64,000 nt of DNA from assembly GCA_001792895.1 (NCBI GenBank), contig MARA01000050.1, forward strand, positions 62,001 to 126,000, read 5' to 3'. This document shows positions 34,516 through 44,384 of this stretch, piece by piece. The notes under the pieces are model-generated. The model saw nothing but the letters and a program-made list of their open reading frames with translations, ran no database searches and had not been told where the DNA came from. The position numbers and the translations under genes are program-made. The first letter of the stretch is position 1, and each line of letters opens with the position of its first letter. Source of the DNA: Lentinus brumalis. Taxonomy: Eukaryota > Basidiomycota > Agaricomycetes > Polyporales > Polyporaceae.

Positions 34516-34737
34516 GATGCAGTGGAAACGTGATTACGAGCAGGGATGAATTATCTTTCTGGTGAGCATACTCGGTCTTCACAACGGAGTAATGGGGTTG
34601 AGCACATGAAGAAGAGGAAGAGAGTGCTCTACTCTTGTACGATCACGGGATATAGAACGATGTCAAACAGATCCGCTGTCTATCTCGGCAACATTTGTCT
34701 GATCTTGCAAGAATTTCACTCGTGTCTGGGCGCAACG

Positions 34738-36174
34738 CTAGCACCAGCAGAACCTGAGTTGTGTGAGTCAGTCTGAAACTCGCTGCTGACCTCTTGGAAC
34801 AGACCCACCTCTCGTTGTATACCCACTCGAGATCATCTTCCTTCTCCGCCCCATACCACTTCACTGCGGACAGGTGCTCTACCCGCTCCTCCGTCTTCCA
34901 TCCCTTCGACTCCGCGAGCGCACGCAGCTCAGGCCGCATGTACCAGAGCTCGACCTTCTCGACCTGCTCTTCGCGCGCCGCGAGCAGCAGCTCATCCAAC
35001 AAGGCGGCAGTGTACTCTCGTCTGCACGCAAGCGCGATACGACCAATGTCCGCGGAGACGTCTTCAAGTCCAGTGTCCACGTCACGAACGACAGAGGGGT
35101 AGGCTGCGCTAGCGCGTCGGTAAGAGATTGCGCCCCGTCGGGGAGGATGACGGCGCCCCACTGCTTGCTGGGAAGGACCGGCTGCAAGTCAGGCCTGAAG
35201 TCCATGAGTCGCTGAACGACGAACATCCCAACACCTTTGTCGGGGAGGAAGGTGAACTGCGTGCGGCCTGGTCGCGCGTGGCGGACGAGGTCTTCCTTTA
35301 TCCATCGTGCGTCGTGCTCGTAGAGCGCCGCTAGGTCGGACTCGGATAGCCTTGCGATCCTGACATCTGTCTTCTTCGCCGCAATTGGATCGGAGGCATC
35401 GAGCTTCCAAAACGTTTCCGTCGCTCCGGAGACCACCCAGCCGTTACGCGACGTCGGATCGGTCCCACAGGCGTGGTAGAAGTTGCGCCCCACGTCACTG
35501 TAGAGGACGGAGAACTGGGCGTTGGCGACCCCGACGGACCTGAGCATATCGATGTCTGGGGGAGCGCCCCATTGAGACGGGAAGGCGGACGGGAGAGTAG
35601 ACCGGGGTGCGAGTGCCCAATGCAGAAGGCGCATCATGTGCTGAGCGTAGCCTTTCTTGCGGTTCTTCGGCGGCGTGTATACCGACGCGACCCCGTACGC
35701 CGTAACCGCCTCGATCCGGGGTCAGCAACATTGCTTTCCGCGGAGGGCTTCGGTCTCGCGACGAGCGCAGCACGGCGGTAGCTAAAGTCAACGGTAAGTT
35801 TCGGCAGGGCAATGTAGCGTCACAGGCGCGACGCACGTCTCGCAGGAGCACAAGAAGTTCAAAGTCGTTGGGTCCTTCCTGGGAGCCAGCACCCTTTGGA
35901 TGGCCAGAATTGCGTCAGTTTATACAACCTAGCAGGGCTGCCGACTGAGAGATGCACGCGACGATGCTTCGTGCCAACTGCTCCGCACGCACCAGGTTAT
36001 GAGGTTGCCATTGGCAGCGTGCTCGTGCGCTTCCAGCAACTCATCGCGGCGAAGATACTCTTGAAGCGGCCGCCCGCGGGACCACTGAACTGAATGACGG
36101 CTCCGTGACTCCCGTGTCTGCTCCGGCGTTGCTGGGAAGATGGAGAGGTCCGCAAGGGTCAGCTCAGTGGCCAT
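34738..36174 (-). CDS. LYC1-type acetyltransferase-like, copy B (two frame breaks)
   Basis: Close paralogue of copy A. Exon 1 from 36174 (MATELTLADLSIFPATPEQ ... HAANGNLITW) splices to VLAPRKDPTTLNFLCSCET and then to YRRAALVARPKP. Two breaks follow. The first is at the G run 35718-35721 (plus strand), before IEAVTAYGVASVYTPP. The second is at 35006-35007, where copy A has CTGCCCGCA and this copy CTGCCGCC, after RADESTLP. One added C on the coding strand restores the frame in each case. Between and after the breaks the protein is well conserved (KKGYAQHMMRLLHWAL, FLPDKGVGMFVV, VELWYMRPELRALAE, SAVKWYGAEKEDD). The last intron gives the same FCWC end as in copy A, stop at 34738. It is either a recent pseudogene or, more likely, affected by assembly errors. 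Convergent with the hydantoinase gene. Confidence 0.78.
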
Positions 36175-36579
36175 GCTTCAATTGTGGGGTGGTGGATGTT
36201 GTTGTTGGTTTGCGCAGGGTGGTGCAAGTTAGGCTTGTGGTGGTTAGTTGAACCGCTTGATCGGTGCGGATCAGGGAGGATGACCGGTTTGAATATGGAG
36301 AAGTACGATAGACGCCCGAGGCAATGCACCCGAGTCCGCTGGACTCGCCCGGTCTTCTGTTCGAGACTTATGCGCACTCAAACAATTTGCTCAACTCGCA
36401 TATCTTCGGGGATCTGCTACCACTCATTACTCGAGCCGCGTCTTCTCCTTTCAGATCTAGAGATACCATGTCAATGTGAAGCCGCTCCAGTCTCGACATC
36501 ATCACCCCGCTAGCGAATGGTTGCAGAAGTACTTCAAATTGACATCACTATGGTATTGCACCAAAAATCAAGTACGACA
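36175..36579 (-). promoter_or_regulatory. Spacer between MO-B and LYC1-B
   Basis: 405 bp, the mirror of the 515 bp spacer in the left arm. It must hold the MO-B 3' end and LYC1-B promoter. No distinct motif seen. Confidence 0.4.
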
Positions 36580-38777
36580 TTACGCAAATCCACTCGTAAT
36601 CCGAGAAATGTGGGTCTGGAGTCCATCGAGGTCGTTCACGAAGGCACCAATGTAACCATCCGGCCGCACGACGACGATAGTGAGCGCCCCGCCATCTACA
36701 CCATAGGCCTTGTGGGCATGGCCTTCCTTGTCGTGGTACGCGCTGGCTCCTTCGACAGCGGGAGGAACCCCGTCGCGGCCAAGGACCAGCGTTTTCGTGA
36801 CGCTGGCCAGCGGCGACGCCTGTGCGGCCGCCACAACTTCCTGCGCCCCCGGTCCGGGGTGCTTCGGGGAGAACACGAGCACGGTATGCGCATTCGGCTT
36901 GAAGATCTCGAAAAGCGAGGTCTCCCTGCCTGCTGCGTCGACCAGAGCAGGTGCCTCGGGAGCACGGTCCCCGGCGCGCACAGGCTCTCCCGGATATCCT
37001 CGATACCCACGCGCTTTCAACGCGTTCTCGTCCAGGCCGTTCATGCCGCGCGCGTCGTATACCACCGGGCTCCAGCGGTAGTTGATGTCTAGCTGGCGAA
37101 GGGCCTCGTTCCGCCACTTCAGGAAATTACTTGACTCTATGCCAGAGCCTGGACCGCCGTCGGGCTTGAGGTTGGTGAGTTGGGTGTAGAGGGCGGAGGT
37201 GGCGGCGAGCATGTGAGCGATGACGGGAAGTCGCTCGATATCGTACGTGGAGAGTAGATCGCGCGAAGCAAGGCTCTTGTACGCAAGGGCGAGTTTCCAT
37301 GCGATGTTGAACTGTGCGCTCGTTAGTCCAATCGGTTCTGAAGGCGCCGACTGATATGCGTACCGCATCTCCCACGCTGGTATTGAGCCCTTGCCCGCCC
37401 GTCGGTGAATGAACATGAGCCGCATCTGCTGAGCAGTCAGAACTAGACATAAGACATCATGGCGACTACGCTTACCTCCACAGATAAAGACGCGTCCTTC
37501 GGACATCTTGTTGACCATCCGCATCTTCGGCCTGTCGATGGTCCAACGTGTGAGTCGCGCATCATGGAAAACGAAGCATTGAGACTGACTTCCAGTATGA
37601 CAGCCCCGTGAAGCTCTTGAACACAATATCCCTGCGTCCGGTGAGCTCGTAGAAGGCCTCCGCGAATTTGGACGGCTCCGTCAGTCCAACTGGGTCGAAG
37701 TTCATTCCTGCGATTACGAGATGGAATTGTCGTGGTTCCTTCTTCGGACGCATGGCGATCCTATCGATACAGCTTAGTGTTATTCCGCACATGCATCAAA
37801 TTGTCGCACTCACGTGAACTTTCCCGGCTCAGTCCATAGATGCCATATCTATCATGCAACAGACAGGGTGAGTCTAGCCACAATCCTGAAGAGGTCGAGG
37901 TACTGACGTCTGAGGAGATTCCTTCAGCTTCGACATCGGCCCACGCTTGCCCGTCGCCGTCCTTTGTCTCTCCCTCGAATGTCGCACCGATAGCCTTCCT
38001 GGTGAAGCCTGCGTGGAACTGATGAGTGCCTGGTGGTTATTACTGACCTAAGGTTTGGACTCACCTCGCGCACCGTCTGCGCCAAGGACATAGGCGCACC
38101 GCACGGTCTCGACTTCCTGGACGCCGACGTGCCTCAACGACACGCTGACTCCTGTCTCATCCTGTTCCATCGAGACAGGCTCCGTGCCGAGTTCCACCTG
38201 AACGCCGTGCTTCATGAGATGGTCACGGAAGATTCCTTCCGTTAGATACTGGCTCAGCAACAGACTGTCCTGAGACATGCAACTTGGTATCAGCTCTGAT
38301 TTGCACGAGTATGTTCTTGTGATCTACCTCTGGACGGTCCGGAGTGATGGGCACGTCGTCCAACAACTTCCAGTTCCCAGCGGGCTCGGTACCTCCGGGA
38401 AGCTTGTACAGCTGCATCGGCATCGAAGGGAGGCCGAGGCGTCGAGCGTCCTCAGCAACTCCGAGAAAACGGAAGATCTCGAGAGTTCTGGGCTAGAAGA
38501 CGCGCTCAGATATCGTATTGTCAGAGCCTCGACGCAAACCGAAGTGGCACATACATGTAAGCCGCTGCCTCGAGAGGACCTGTGGAATTCCGTAGCTTTG
38601 TCGATGATGCGTATCGGTATGCCGTTCTGAGCCAATGTGAGCGCCGCTGCAAGGCCTGAAGGCCCTGCTCCAATCTGCGGTAACAAACCACAGTCAGCTC
38701 GTGGACCCGAGGTACGTGTGGGCGAACGGCGAACTTACGATGAGCACGGGGGCTGGAGTCTCGCTGCTGGTTGACAT
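36580..38777 (-). CDS. FAD-dependent phenol hydroxylase-like monooxygenase, copy B (MO-B)
   Basis: Same architecture as MO-A. Exon 1 (38777-38739) reads MSTSSETPAPVLI. Exon 2 (38674-38555) carries IGAGPSGLAAALTLAQNG and ends SSRGSGLH. Then come SQYLTEGIFRDHLMKHGV, the DG motif GADGARG, MRPKKEPRQFHLVIAG, PKMRMVNKMSEGRVFICGG, the GD motif HVHSPTGGQGLNTSVGD joined to FNIAWKLALAYKSLA, and the thioredoxin-like end (GYPGEPVRAGDRAPEAP, HTVLVFSPKHPGPGAQ, VVVRPDGYIGAFVND) with the stop at 36580. The introns sit at the same places as in MO-A, and all frames connect. In sequence it is clearly nearer to MO-C at 46.9 kb than to MO-A, its mirror partner. Likely a cytosolic aromatic hydroxylase; substrate unknown. 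Confidence 0.87.
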
Positions 38778-39417
38778 TGTCTGTATTTCGATCTTGGGGT
38801 TCTTCGCTCTGCTGGTTTTCTTCGTGGAGTGCGGTCTTGCAAACTTGCCCTCGCCCCTCAGTACGCTATATATACCTCAGCTAGCGTCATATGGCTGCTC
38901 TGCCGCAGCCCGAGAAGCTCACACCGCCAGTGCGCTTCGGCTCATCCTCTGATGGTACGGAATCACGGCGGCCACGATGTATGCATGTAACATGAGACGC
39001 GCCTTCGTTTGCGAGGAGATACAGGCCGATGGACTCCGATGGAGGACTCGGAGGAGACGAAGCTCGACGGCGTCGACGCTGTCATGGGGAGCGTGCGCTG
39101 CCGTCGGAGACGCAGACCCTTGGCCGATGCTCGTCTGTGGCAGGCTCGAGCTCGAGTCTCCGGTTCCCGACGCCTTGAGTCGAACATCTACTTAGTCAGT
39201 GCCGTGATGTAACTCGACAGGATGTTTCGAGGGCCGCAGCAAGATCTCCCGGCCTGCTGTCCACGTCACTTCATGGCGAACAGACCAGGGGGCAACTGTA
39301 TCGTCGACTCGCGTCCGCTCGGCAAACGCTCGGCACTCTGAAGCGGAGGCGAAGCGCGTCAGGAGGATAGTCGTTGGCTGGGTGTGTCGGAACGCTCACC
39401 CGTTGATATGTCACAAA
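38778..39417. other. Intergenic region between MO-B and the tRNA
   Basis: 640 bp. The left part is the MO-B promoter with its TATA box; the rest shows nothing recognisable. Confidence 0.5.
38866..38874 (-). promoter_or_regulatory. TATA box of MO-B
   Basis: TATATATA-like tract about 90 bp upstream of the MO-B start at 38777, at the same spacing as in the two other monooxygenase genes. Confidence 0.6.
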
Positions 39418-39506
39418 GACACTATGGCCGAGTGGTTAAGGCGACAGATTCGAATGAACTTATCTGTTTCGATTTTCGAGCGCAGGTTCAAATCCTGCTG
39501 GTGTCG
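39418..39506 (+). tRNA. tRNA-Ser(CGA) with a short intron
   Basis: All arms can be drawn. The 7 bp acceptor stem is GACACTA (39418-39424) with TGGTGTC (39499-39505), discriminator G 39506. The D stem is GCC/GGC. The anticodon stem is ACAGA (39444-39448) with TCTGT (39463-39467). The class II variable arm is TTCGATTTTCGA, and the T arm is GCAGG TTCAAAT CCTGC. The anticodon loop is 14 nt instead of 7. Removing 7 nt after A37 (TGAACTT, 39455-39461) restores a normal loop TTCGAAA with anticodon CGA (39451-39453), reading UCG. The intron position next to 37/38 is the canonical nuclear site. Confidence 0.93.
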
Positions 39507-39511
39507 TTTTT
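39507..39511 (+). terminator. Pol III terminator of tRNA-Ser
   Basis: TTTTT directly after the discriminator base. Confidence 0.85.
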
Positions 39512-39807
39512 GCGTGTCTCCATATTCAGAATCAGCTTAAGCTTGTTTTTGCCGTTGTTGAACTTGTCGGAGGACATAATGCAGACAGCATCATTGCAGG
39601 CTGCAATTTGGCTGTAGCATCTTGAGAACACTCCGCCACGCGAGAGCAGTCACGTGCCACGCGTCTTGACACGGTGTGACTGTTTACTGTCACGGTCGCA
39701 CGCGTCCCCTATGGCGTCTCTTTAAGGCCTCTGCAACCAGCTGCAACCACCATCCGTTCCCTCCTCCGCGTTGCCTTTTGTCGTCCTGCTCAGCAGCTAT
39801 ATCTACC

Positions 39808-40664
39808 ATGCAAGCCGCAGCTTACATGCCTCCAGCGACTCCCTCGAGATATGTCTACACGTCGTCCGGGAGTTACTCGCATGCACCCCTCCTCTCATCC
39901 CCCTCGCCAGCCCTACATCATCCCCGGCAGCCAACGCCTCAGCTCGGCGCAGATCCCAGTACAAGGCGAACGCATTCAGCTCGCCAGTGGACCGTCGCTC
40001 ATCGGGCGCGTACGGAAAGCGTCGACACTCGAGCGACACTTTCGTGCAGGGCAGTTCCACCCAGGCCACCTCCGCGCCGTCATCAGAGGAGCCCCCGCGC
40101 AAGGCTTTCCTGAAGGAGCGCCTCCAGGCCCGCTGTATCGAACGGGCGCAGAAGAAGCGCGAACGGGCGATCGCGCGAGGGAGCAGACATCTGAGCAGCG
40201 ATGCCAGCAGCGATGGGCTGGACGAGCTTATGGACGAGGATGACGAAGATGAGGAGGTCATGTTGAACGATTCGGTGAGTCTTGTTGCATGGCCTCGCAC
40301 ATAGGCAGGCAGTGTTGAGCGCAGCATAGTTCTTCCAACGCATCGTCGAGAGTGCAAAACGCAAAGAGCGTCACCAGTACCGCCTTTCGTTTGCACAAGA
40401 CGTCGGCTCGTCTTTTGATCCTGACATGGAAGACCCGGCGGAGTGGGAGACTGAGCTTCGAGGTACGCGGATATCTCGCTCTCCACTGTTGGGCAACTCA
40501 ATTTACACCTCGAAGGAGGTCCTATCTCTACAACGCCCGACGACTTGCTCGCCGAGGAGCTCGAGGCATACGCAGCTGAAGCCGAGCTCAATCTCGACGA
40601 TCTGGACGTGAACGAGATCTTTAGTCTCAGTGACTTCGAAGACGACGACGTGGACATGCATTGA
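39808..40664 (+). CDS. Conserved acidic hypothetical protein
   Basis: Function not recognised. The start at 39808 gives MQAAAYMPPATPSRYVYTSS. After a Ser/Pro-rich part comes SSPVDRRSSGAYGKRRHSS, then a basic helix KAFLKERLQARCIERAQKKR and a strongly acidic stretch (LDELMDEDDEDEEVMLNDS). An intron (about 40275-40330) leads to FFQRIVESAKRKERHQYRL and DPDMEDPAEWETEL, and a last intron of about 52 bp to an acidic end (LNLDDLDVNEIFSLSDF ... DVDMH). The frame of the first exon does not match the rest: one additional C in the CCCC run at 39886-39889 joins SHAP to PPLIPLASPTSSP and makes one continuous protein. The basic-acidic pattern suggests a nuclear protein, but that is a guess. Confidence 0.68.
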
Positions 40665-40869
40665 GAACCAGCCGTACTTGCGGGCTCCTTACGTGCTACA
40701 CGCCCGCTACGATGGCGCGGTCCTAGGCTTTCTCCATGTGTATCACTATCTTGCTGCAGGTACATATATGCGCAGCACGAGCTCATAATGGCTCTGGATG
40801 CTCTCACCGAACTCGGCACCTGTATTGTACATCATCTCTTTAAAATTCTAAACTCTTGGGACTCTGATG

Positions 40870-43817
40870 TCAACATCGTTCGAACACTCGATAGAGCTCC
40901 GGCAGGTCCGCGACCTGCACCACGTCGCGATCCAGCAGCGTCTTTGGAGGGACGAGATAGCGCGCCATGGCGGGGAAGAGGACGTGCTGGATCTGCCACA
41001 GTGTTGCCTTGTGTGTGTCCTTCGCCTGGTCATCGCTGTCTTCGTCCAAGGGGAGGTCGAGCAAGGGCTCTGGGACGTAGAGGAACGCGAGCTCGCGCAG
41101 GAAAGTGTCGAAACACGCTTGCTCCGCCGTCCAGTCGACCTGCGTGCGGGTGTTGCGCCCCTTCAGCACTCCATTCGGTACATATGAGACGAATGCCGGA
41201 CGCACCTGCGGACCGAGACGCATCAGGAAGAGAGGCAGCTTGTCAAGATTCGGCGTGTAGTCCCGCAGGAGCATCGGGAGGGTCTCTATAAGTCCCTTCT
41301 CGGTGATGCTGAGGTTGAAGTACTCCTGCAGCATCTCGCGGCGTGCCATCAACATTTCCACTATCCGCTGCATGACCAGGTCAGATTTCTGAACATCGGG
41401 CACCAACGCTAGATCACTCACGTCGACGACGTCCTCAGGATTCAGCCCATTCTCCGCAACGCCTGCCTCCGCATCGACCGCGAGAGCGACGAGGGTGCGC
41501 AAGTCTGGCGGCGGGTCCAGTCGGATGCGCGAGAAGTTGCCGAACTGGCGGAGGCCCAGCTGATAAAACAGCTCCGCCGCGAGTGCGCCATGGTTGAGGA
41601 GGTAAAGTCGGGTGCCGTGCTGCACGAGCGACAGACACCGGGGCGCGTCCACGACACCAACGAATATATGCTTGGCAATAATCTCGCTCAGCTCTACCAA
41701 CTACGTGTCACTGTCTGCCAAAGCTGATAGCTGAAGCACAAGGACGTACGGTTATGTCGGGCTTTCGCGACCGCTGCCCGCAAGGTCTTGATCGACTTCA
41801 GGAAACATTGCGACTCCTTGATCTCCTTGATTTTGGTAACTGGGACTTGTGACGGTGCAGGGGGTGCTGATCCGTCCTGTGTTTCGCCTACACTCGGTCG
41901 TTGTGATGGATGCGCCACCTGGAACATCGAGTCCAAGGTCCGGTCTTTCAAGGAAGTCCGGACCTTCTGATAAGAGTAGACCTTGCGCTTCGCAGGCTGA
42001 GATGCTGAGGATCGGCGCAGTGAGTACCTGATTGCGGAGACGAACACAGGCACCCACCTGCAGGCGCCCCCTCGATACCTTCCAGTGACTGCTCTTGGAG
42101 ACCATCGTCGTCCTCGTCCTCCGGCTGAGCCTTACGCTTTCCTTTGGCTTTCTGGGTTGCCGGTGGTTCAGCGATGCCGCCGGTCAATAAAGTCTATTGC
42201 TATCGTCAGGACGGCCGGAGCACGCCAACGCGCAACTTCTTCACCTGATACTCGTACACTCTCGATTGGCTTTGCCCGATGAGAGCCTGTTGCATCACAT
42301 CTGCGATCCGCTCGATGATGGCGTCCTCGTTAAGGAAGTGCACTTCCTTCTTCGTTGGGTGCACGTTCACGTCAACAGAGCGAGGGTCGATCTGCAAACT
42401 GTGATCCGGCGCACGGAGATGAGTTGCAGGTTCGACACAGCGAATTTGCGACACACCTGAGGTAGACGAAAGGTGATGCCCCCTTTGCAAGGACCCCGTT
42501 GTATGCGGCTTCGAGGGCTCTCTTGATCCTCGAAGATTCCACGAGACGGTCTTCAACCAGGTCAGCTCCCTGCAGGTCGACGAGCACGAGGAGACACGGA
42601 CTGACGATTGATAAAGAGTAGAAGCGTCATCTTCTTGGCTTGGTAGTTTGCATTTGTGAAGTGCGCTTCTGCACTCCAGGCCTCGGTGTCCTCACTCATA
42701 TCTTCATCTTCATCTTCATCTTCGCCGTCCAGCTGCTCGTCAGTCTTTGCACCCTTCTTGTCTGTCGAGGAAGCAGTCACATGTAGCAACTCCTTTGCCA
42801 GCGTTTGTCCGTAGAGCAGTCGGATGGCTTGACCAGTTGTGGATGAAGATGGTGTAGACACGTCCGGGGACGGCGTGCCAACCTGCCAGTACCGTTAGTG
42901 CAGGCCGCGACAGCTAGGCTAGGCATGCATGTGTGACTTACCTTCTTGCAGGTGAATGATACGGTGGGGTTGTGGATGGCATACTTGGATACCACGTCCA
43001 CGATACGCGCGTACTCTTCAGACGAGCCACGCAAGGCTGAGAGGCGCGTGGGCGTGTTATAGAAGAGGTTCTCGACCTACGGAAGACATCAATCAAAACT
43101 CTGCTCTCGGCTGAACAGTGTGAATGTATGCGGCCACGCATATACTCACTGTGATTGTGGTCCCATCATTGCCTGCGCAAGGCTTTGGGTCGGCGGTGGT
43201 GCCCGCCTTTGCAGGTGTCAAAGCGCCATCGCTATAACATGCCCTGATGGCTGATCAATATATGCGCCATCTATTTCGAGGAGCAGACACTCACTTCCAA
43301 GCACATGTGTCTGCCTTGGTCTTGGTCACCACGGTCAAGTTGGAGACGTAAGAAATGGACGCAAGCGCCTCTCCTCGGAACCCATATGTGGTCAATCGCT
43401 TGAGGTCCGAGAACGTCGACAACTTCGAAGTCGTGAACCTTTCAGCGAGAATAGGCAAATCGTCTTTCTTGTGCCTTCCATGAGTGCCACCGAGACGAAG
43501 CGCAACTTGATTGACGCACCCGAATGCCACACCCATTGTCCTGAATCTGCAGGAGCTTCAAACCGCCGTCCTTGACGGTCACTTTGATGCTGGTTGCACC
43601 TGCATCAAGACTGTTCTCGATGAGCTCTTTCAGAGCGGAAGCAGGCCTGTGTATGATCTGTGCTCGGGCATACATGTCATGCAGGAATACTAGTCAAAGC
43701 AAGGGGAACGCGTACCTCCCCCGCAGCAATGCGGTTTATGACCGACTCCTGCAGTCGACGAATAGGTCTGGGGCCAGGAGGAGGAGGCGACGATGCGCGT
43801 ATTGCAGTGGACGCCAT
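40870..43817 (-). CDS. MLH1: DNA mismatch repair protein MLH1
   Basis: MutL homologue of the GHKL ATPase group. With PMS1/PMS2 it forms the MutL-alpha complex that acts after mismatch recognition in the nucleus. Start at 43817 ([10 protein letters not shown]). ATPase motifs: VINRIAAGE spliced to [20 protein letters not shown] (catalytic Glu and Asn), [10 protein letters not shown], and [13 protein letters not shown]. The S5-fold part has [18 protein letters not shown] spliced to [16 protein letters not shown], and [19 protein letters not shown] with the conserved Lys. A basic/acidic linker includes a run of Glu-Asp repeats from a CTTCAT microsatellite (about 42700-42725). The C-terminal dimer domain has [18 protein letters not shown] and [19 protein letters not shown], ending VFERC, the invariant MLH1 C-terminus, at 40870. 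About eight introns, frame intact. Divergent from the gene at 44385. Confidence 0.96.
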
Positions 43818-44384
43818 GAGGTTCGCGGACAAGCTGGATCGCGATCGAGCTCGCCGGTGACCAGCTGCAAAGAAGTTCTTCCTTGTAATCAAGCTCAGCG
43901 AAGCGACCAATGCAGTAAAAGCTGCTCCGCGATCGTGCTCCGCCCACAGCGCAGCGTGGTTAAGTCTTGGGCGCGCTGGACAATGCTGGACAATGGCAAG
44001 GATTTGTGGCACGAACACGGCCAAAGCAGGATCAAAGACGCGTCCAACGCGACCCGTTACGCGTCCACAATGGCCGACACGTGGTGGTTCCCCACCCTTA
44101 TGTAAGCACGGTATGACCTCTGCGCTGATGCCCGTTGGCCTCACTCAGCTTTCTCTCACTCCTCGCAACCGCCGCTCCAGCCCTGCAACGCCAACCACTT
44201 CTTCAACGACGGCGACACGCCGATCCTCGACGTCGACGCGAGCTCGACCACTGCCCGACGCCTCGCTTCCGCTCAGGAACACTCGCTTGTACCCCGCGGC
44301 GAGCGCCTCGAGGCGTTTTAACGAGCCTCGACATCAAACTCATCCTCTTTACCCCCGCGCCGCTGCACGAACACGTCAGAAGGC
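43818..44384. promoter_or_regulatory. Bidirectional promoter region, MLH1 and the 44385 gene
   Basis: 567 bp between two divergent start codons. GC-rich, with no TATA box, as is usual for housekeeping genes. Confidence 0.5.

Larger units (their letters stand above)
23056..38777. repeat. Inverted gene duplication: MO-A/LYC1-A versus LYC1-B/MO-B
   Basis: The left arm (23056-27209, plus) and right arm (34738-38777, minus) each hold a monooxygenase followed by a LYC1-type acetyltransferase, pointing at each other across a 7.5 kb centre with a divergent amidase and hydantoinase/oxoprolinase. Gene order, spacing (about 400-515 bp between the two genes of an arm) and intron positions match. The LYC1 pair is much more alike than the MO pair. 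Confidence 0.85.

Noticed and set aside
34738..36174. Calling the second acetyltransferase a plain pseudogene
   Set aside because: Both breaks are single missing Cs in C runs, the same error type as in four other genes here, and the rest of the protein is well conserved. Assembly error is at least as likely.
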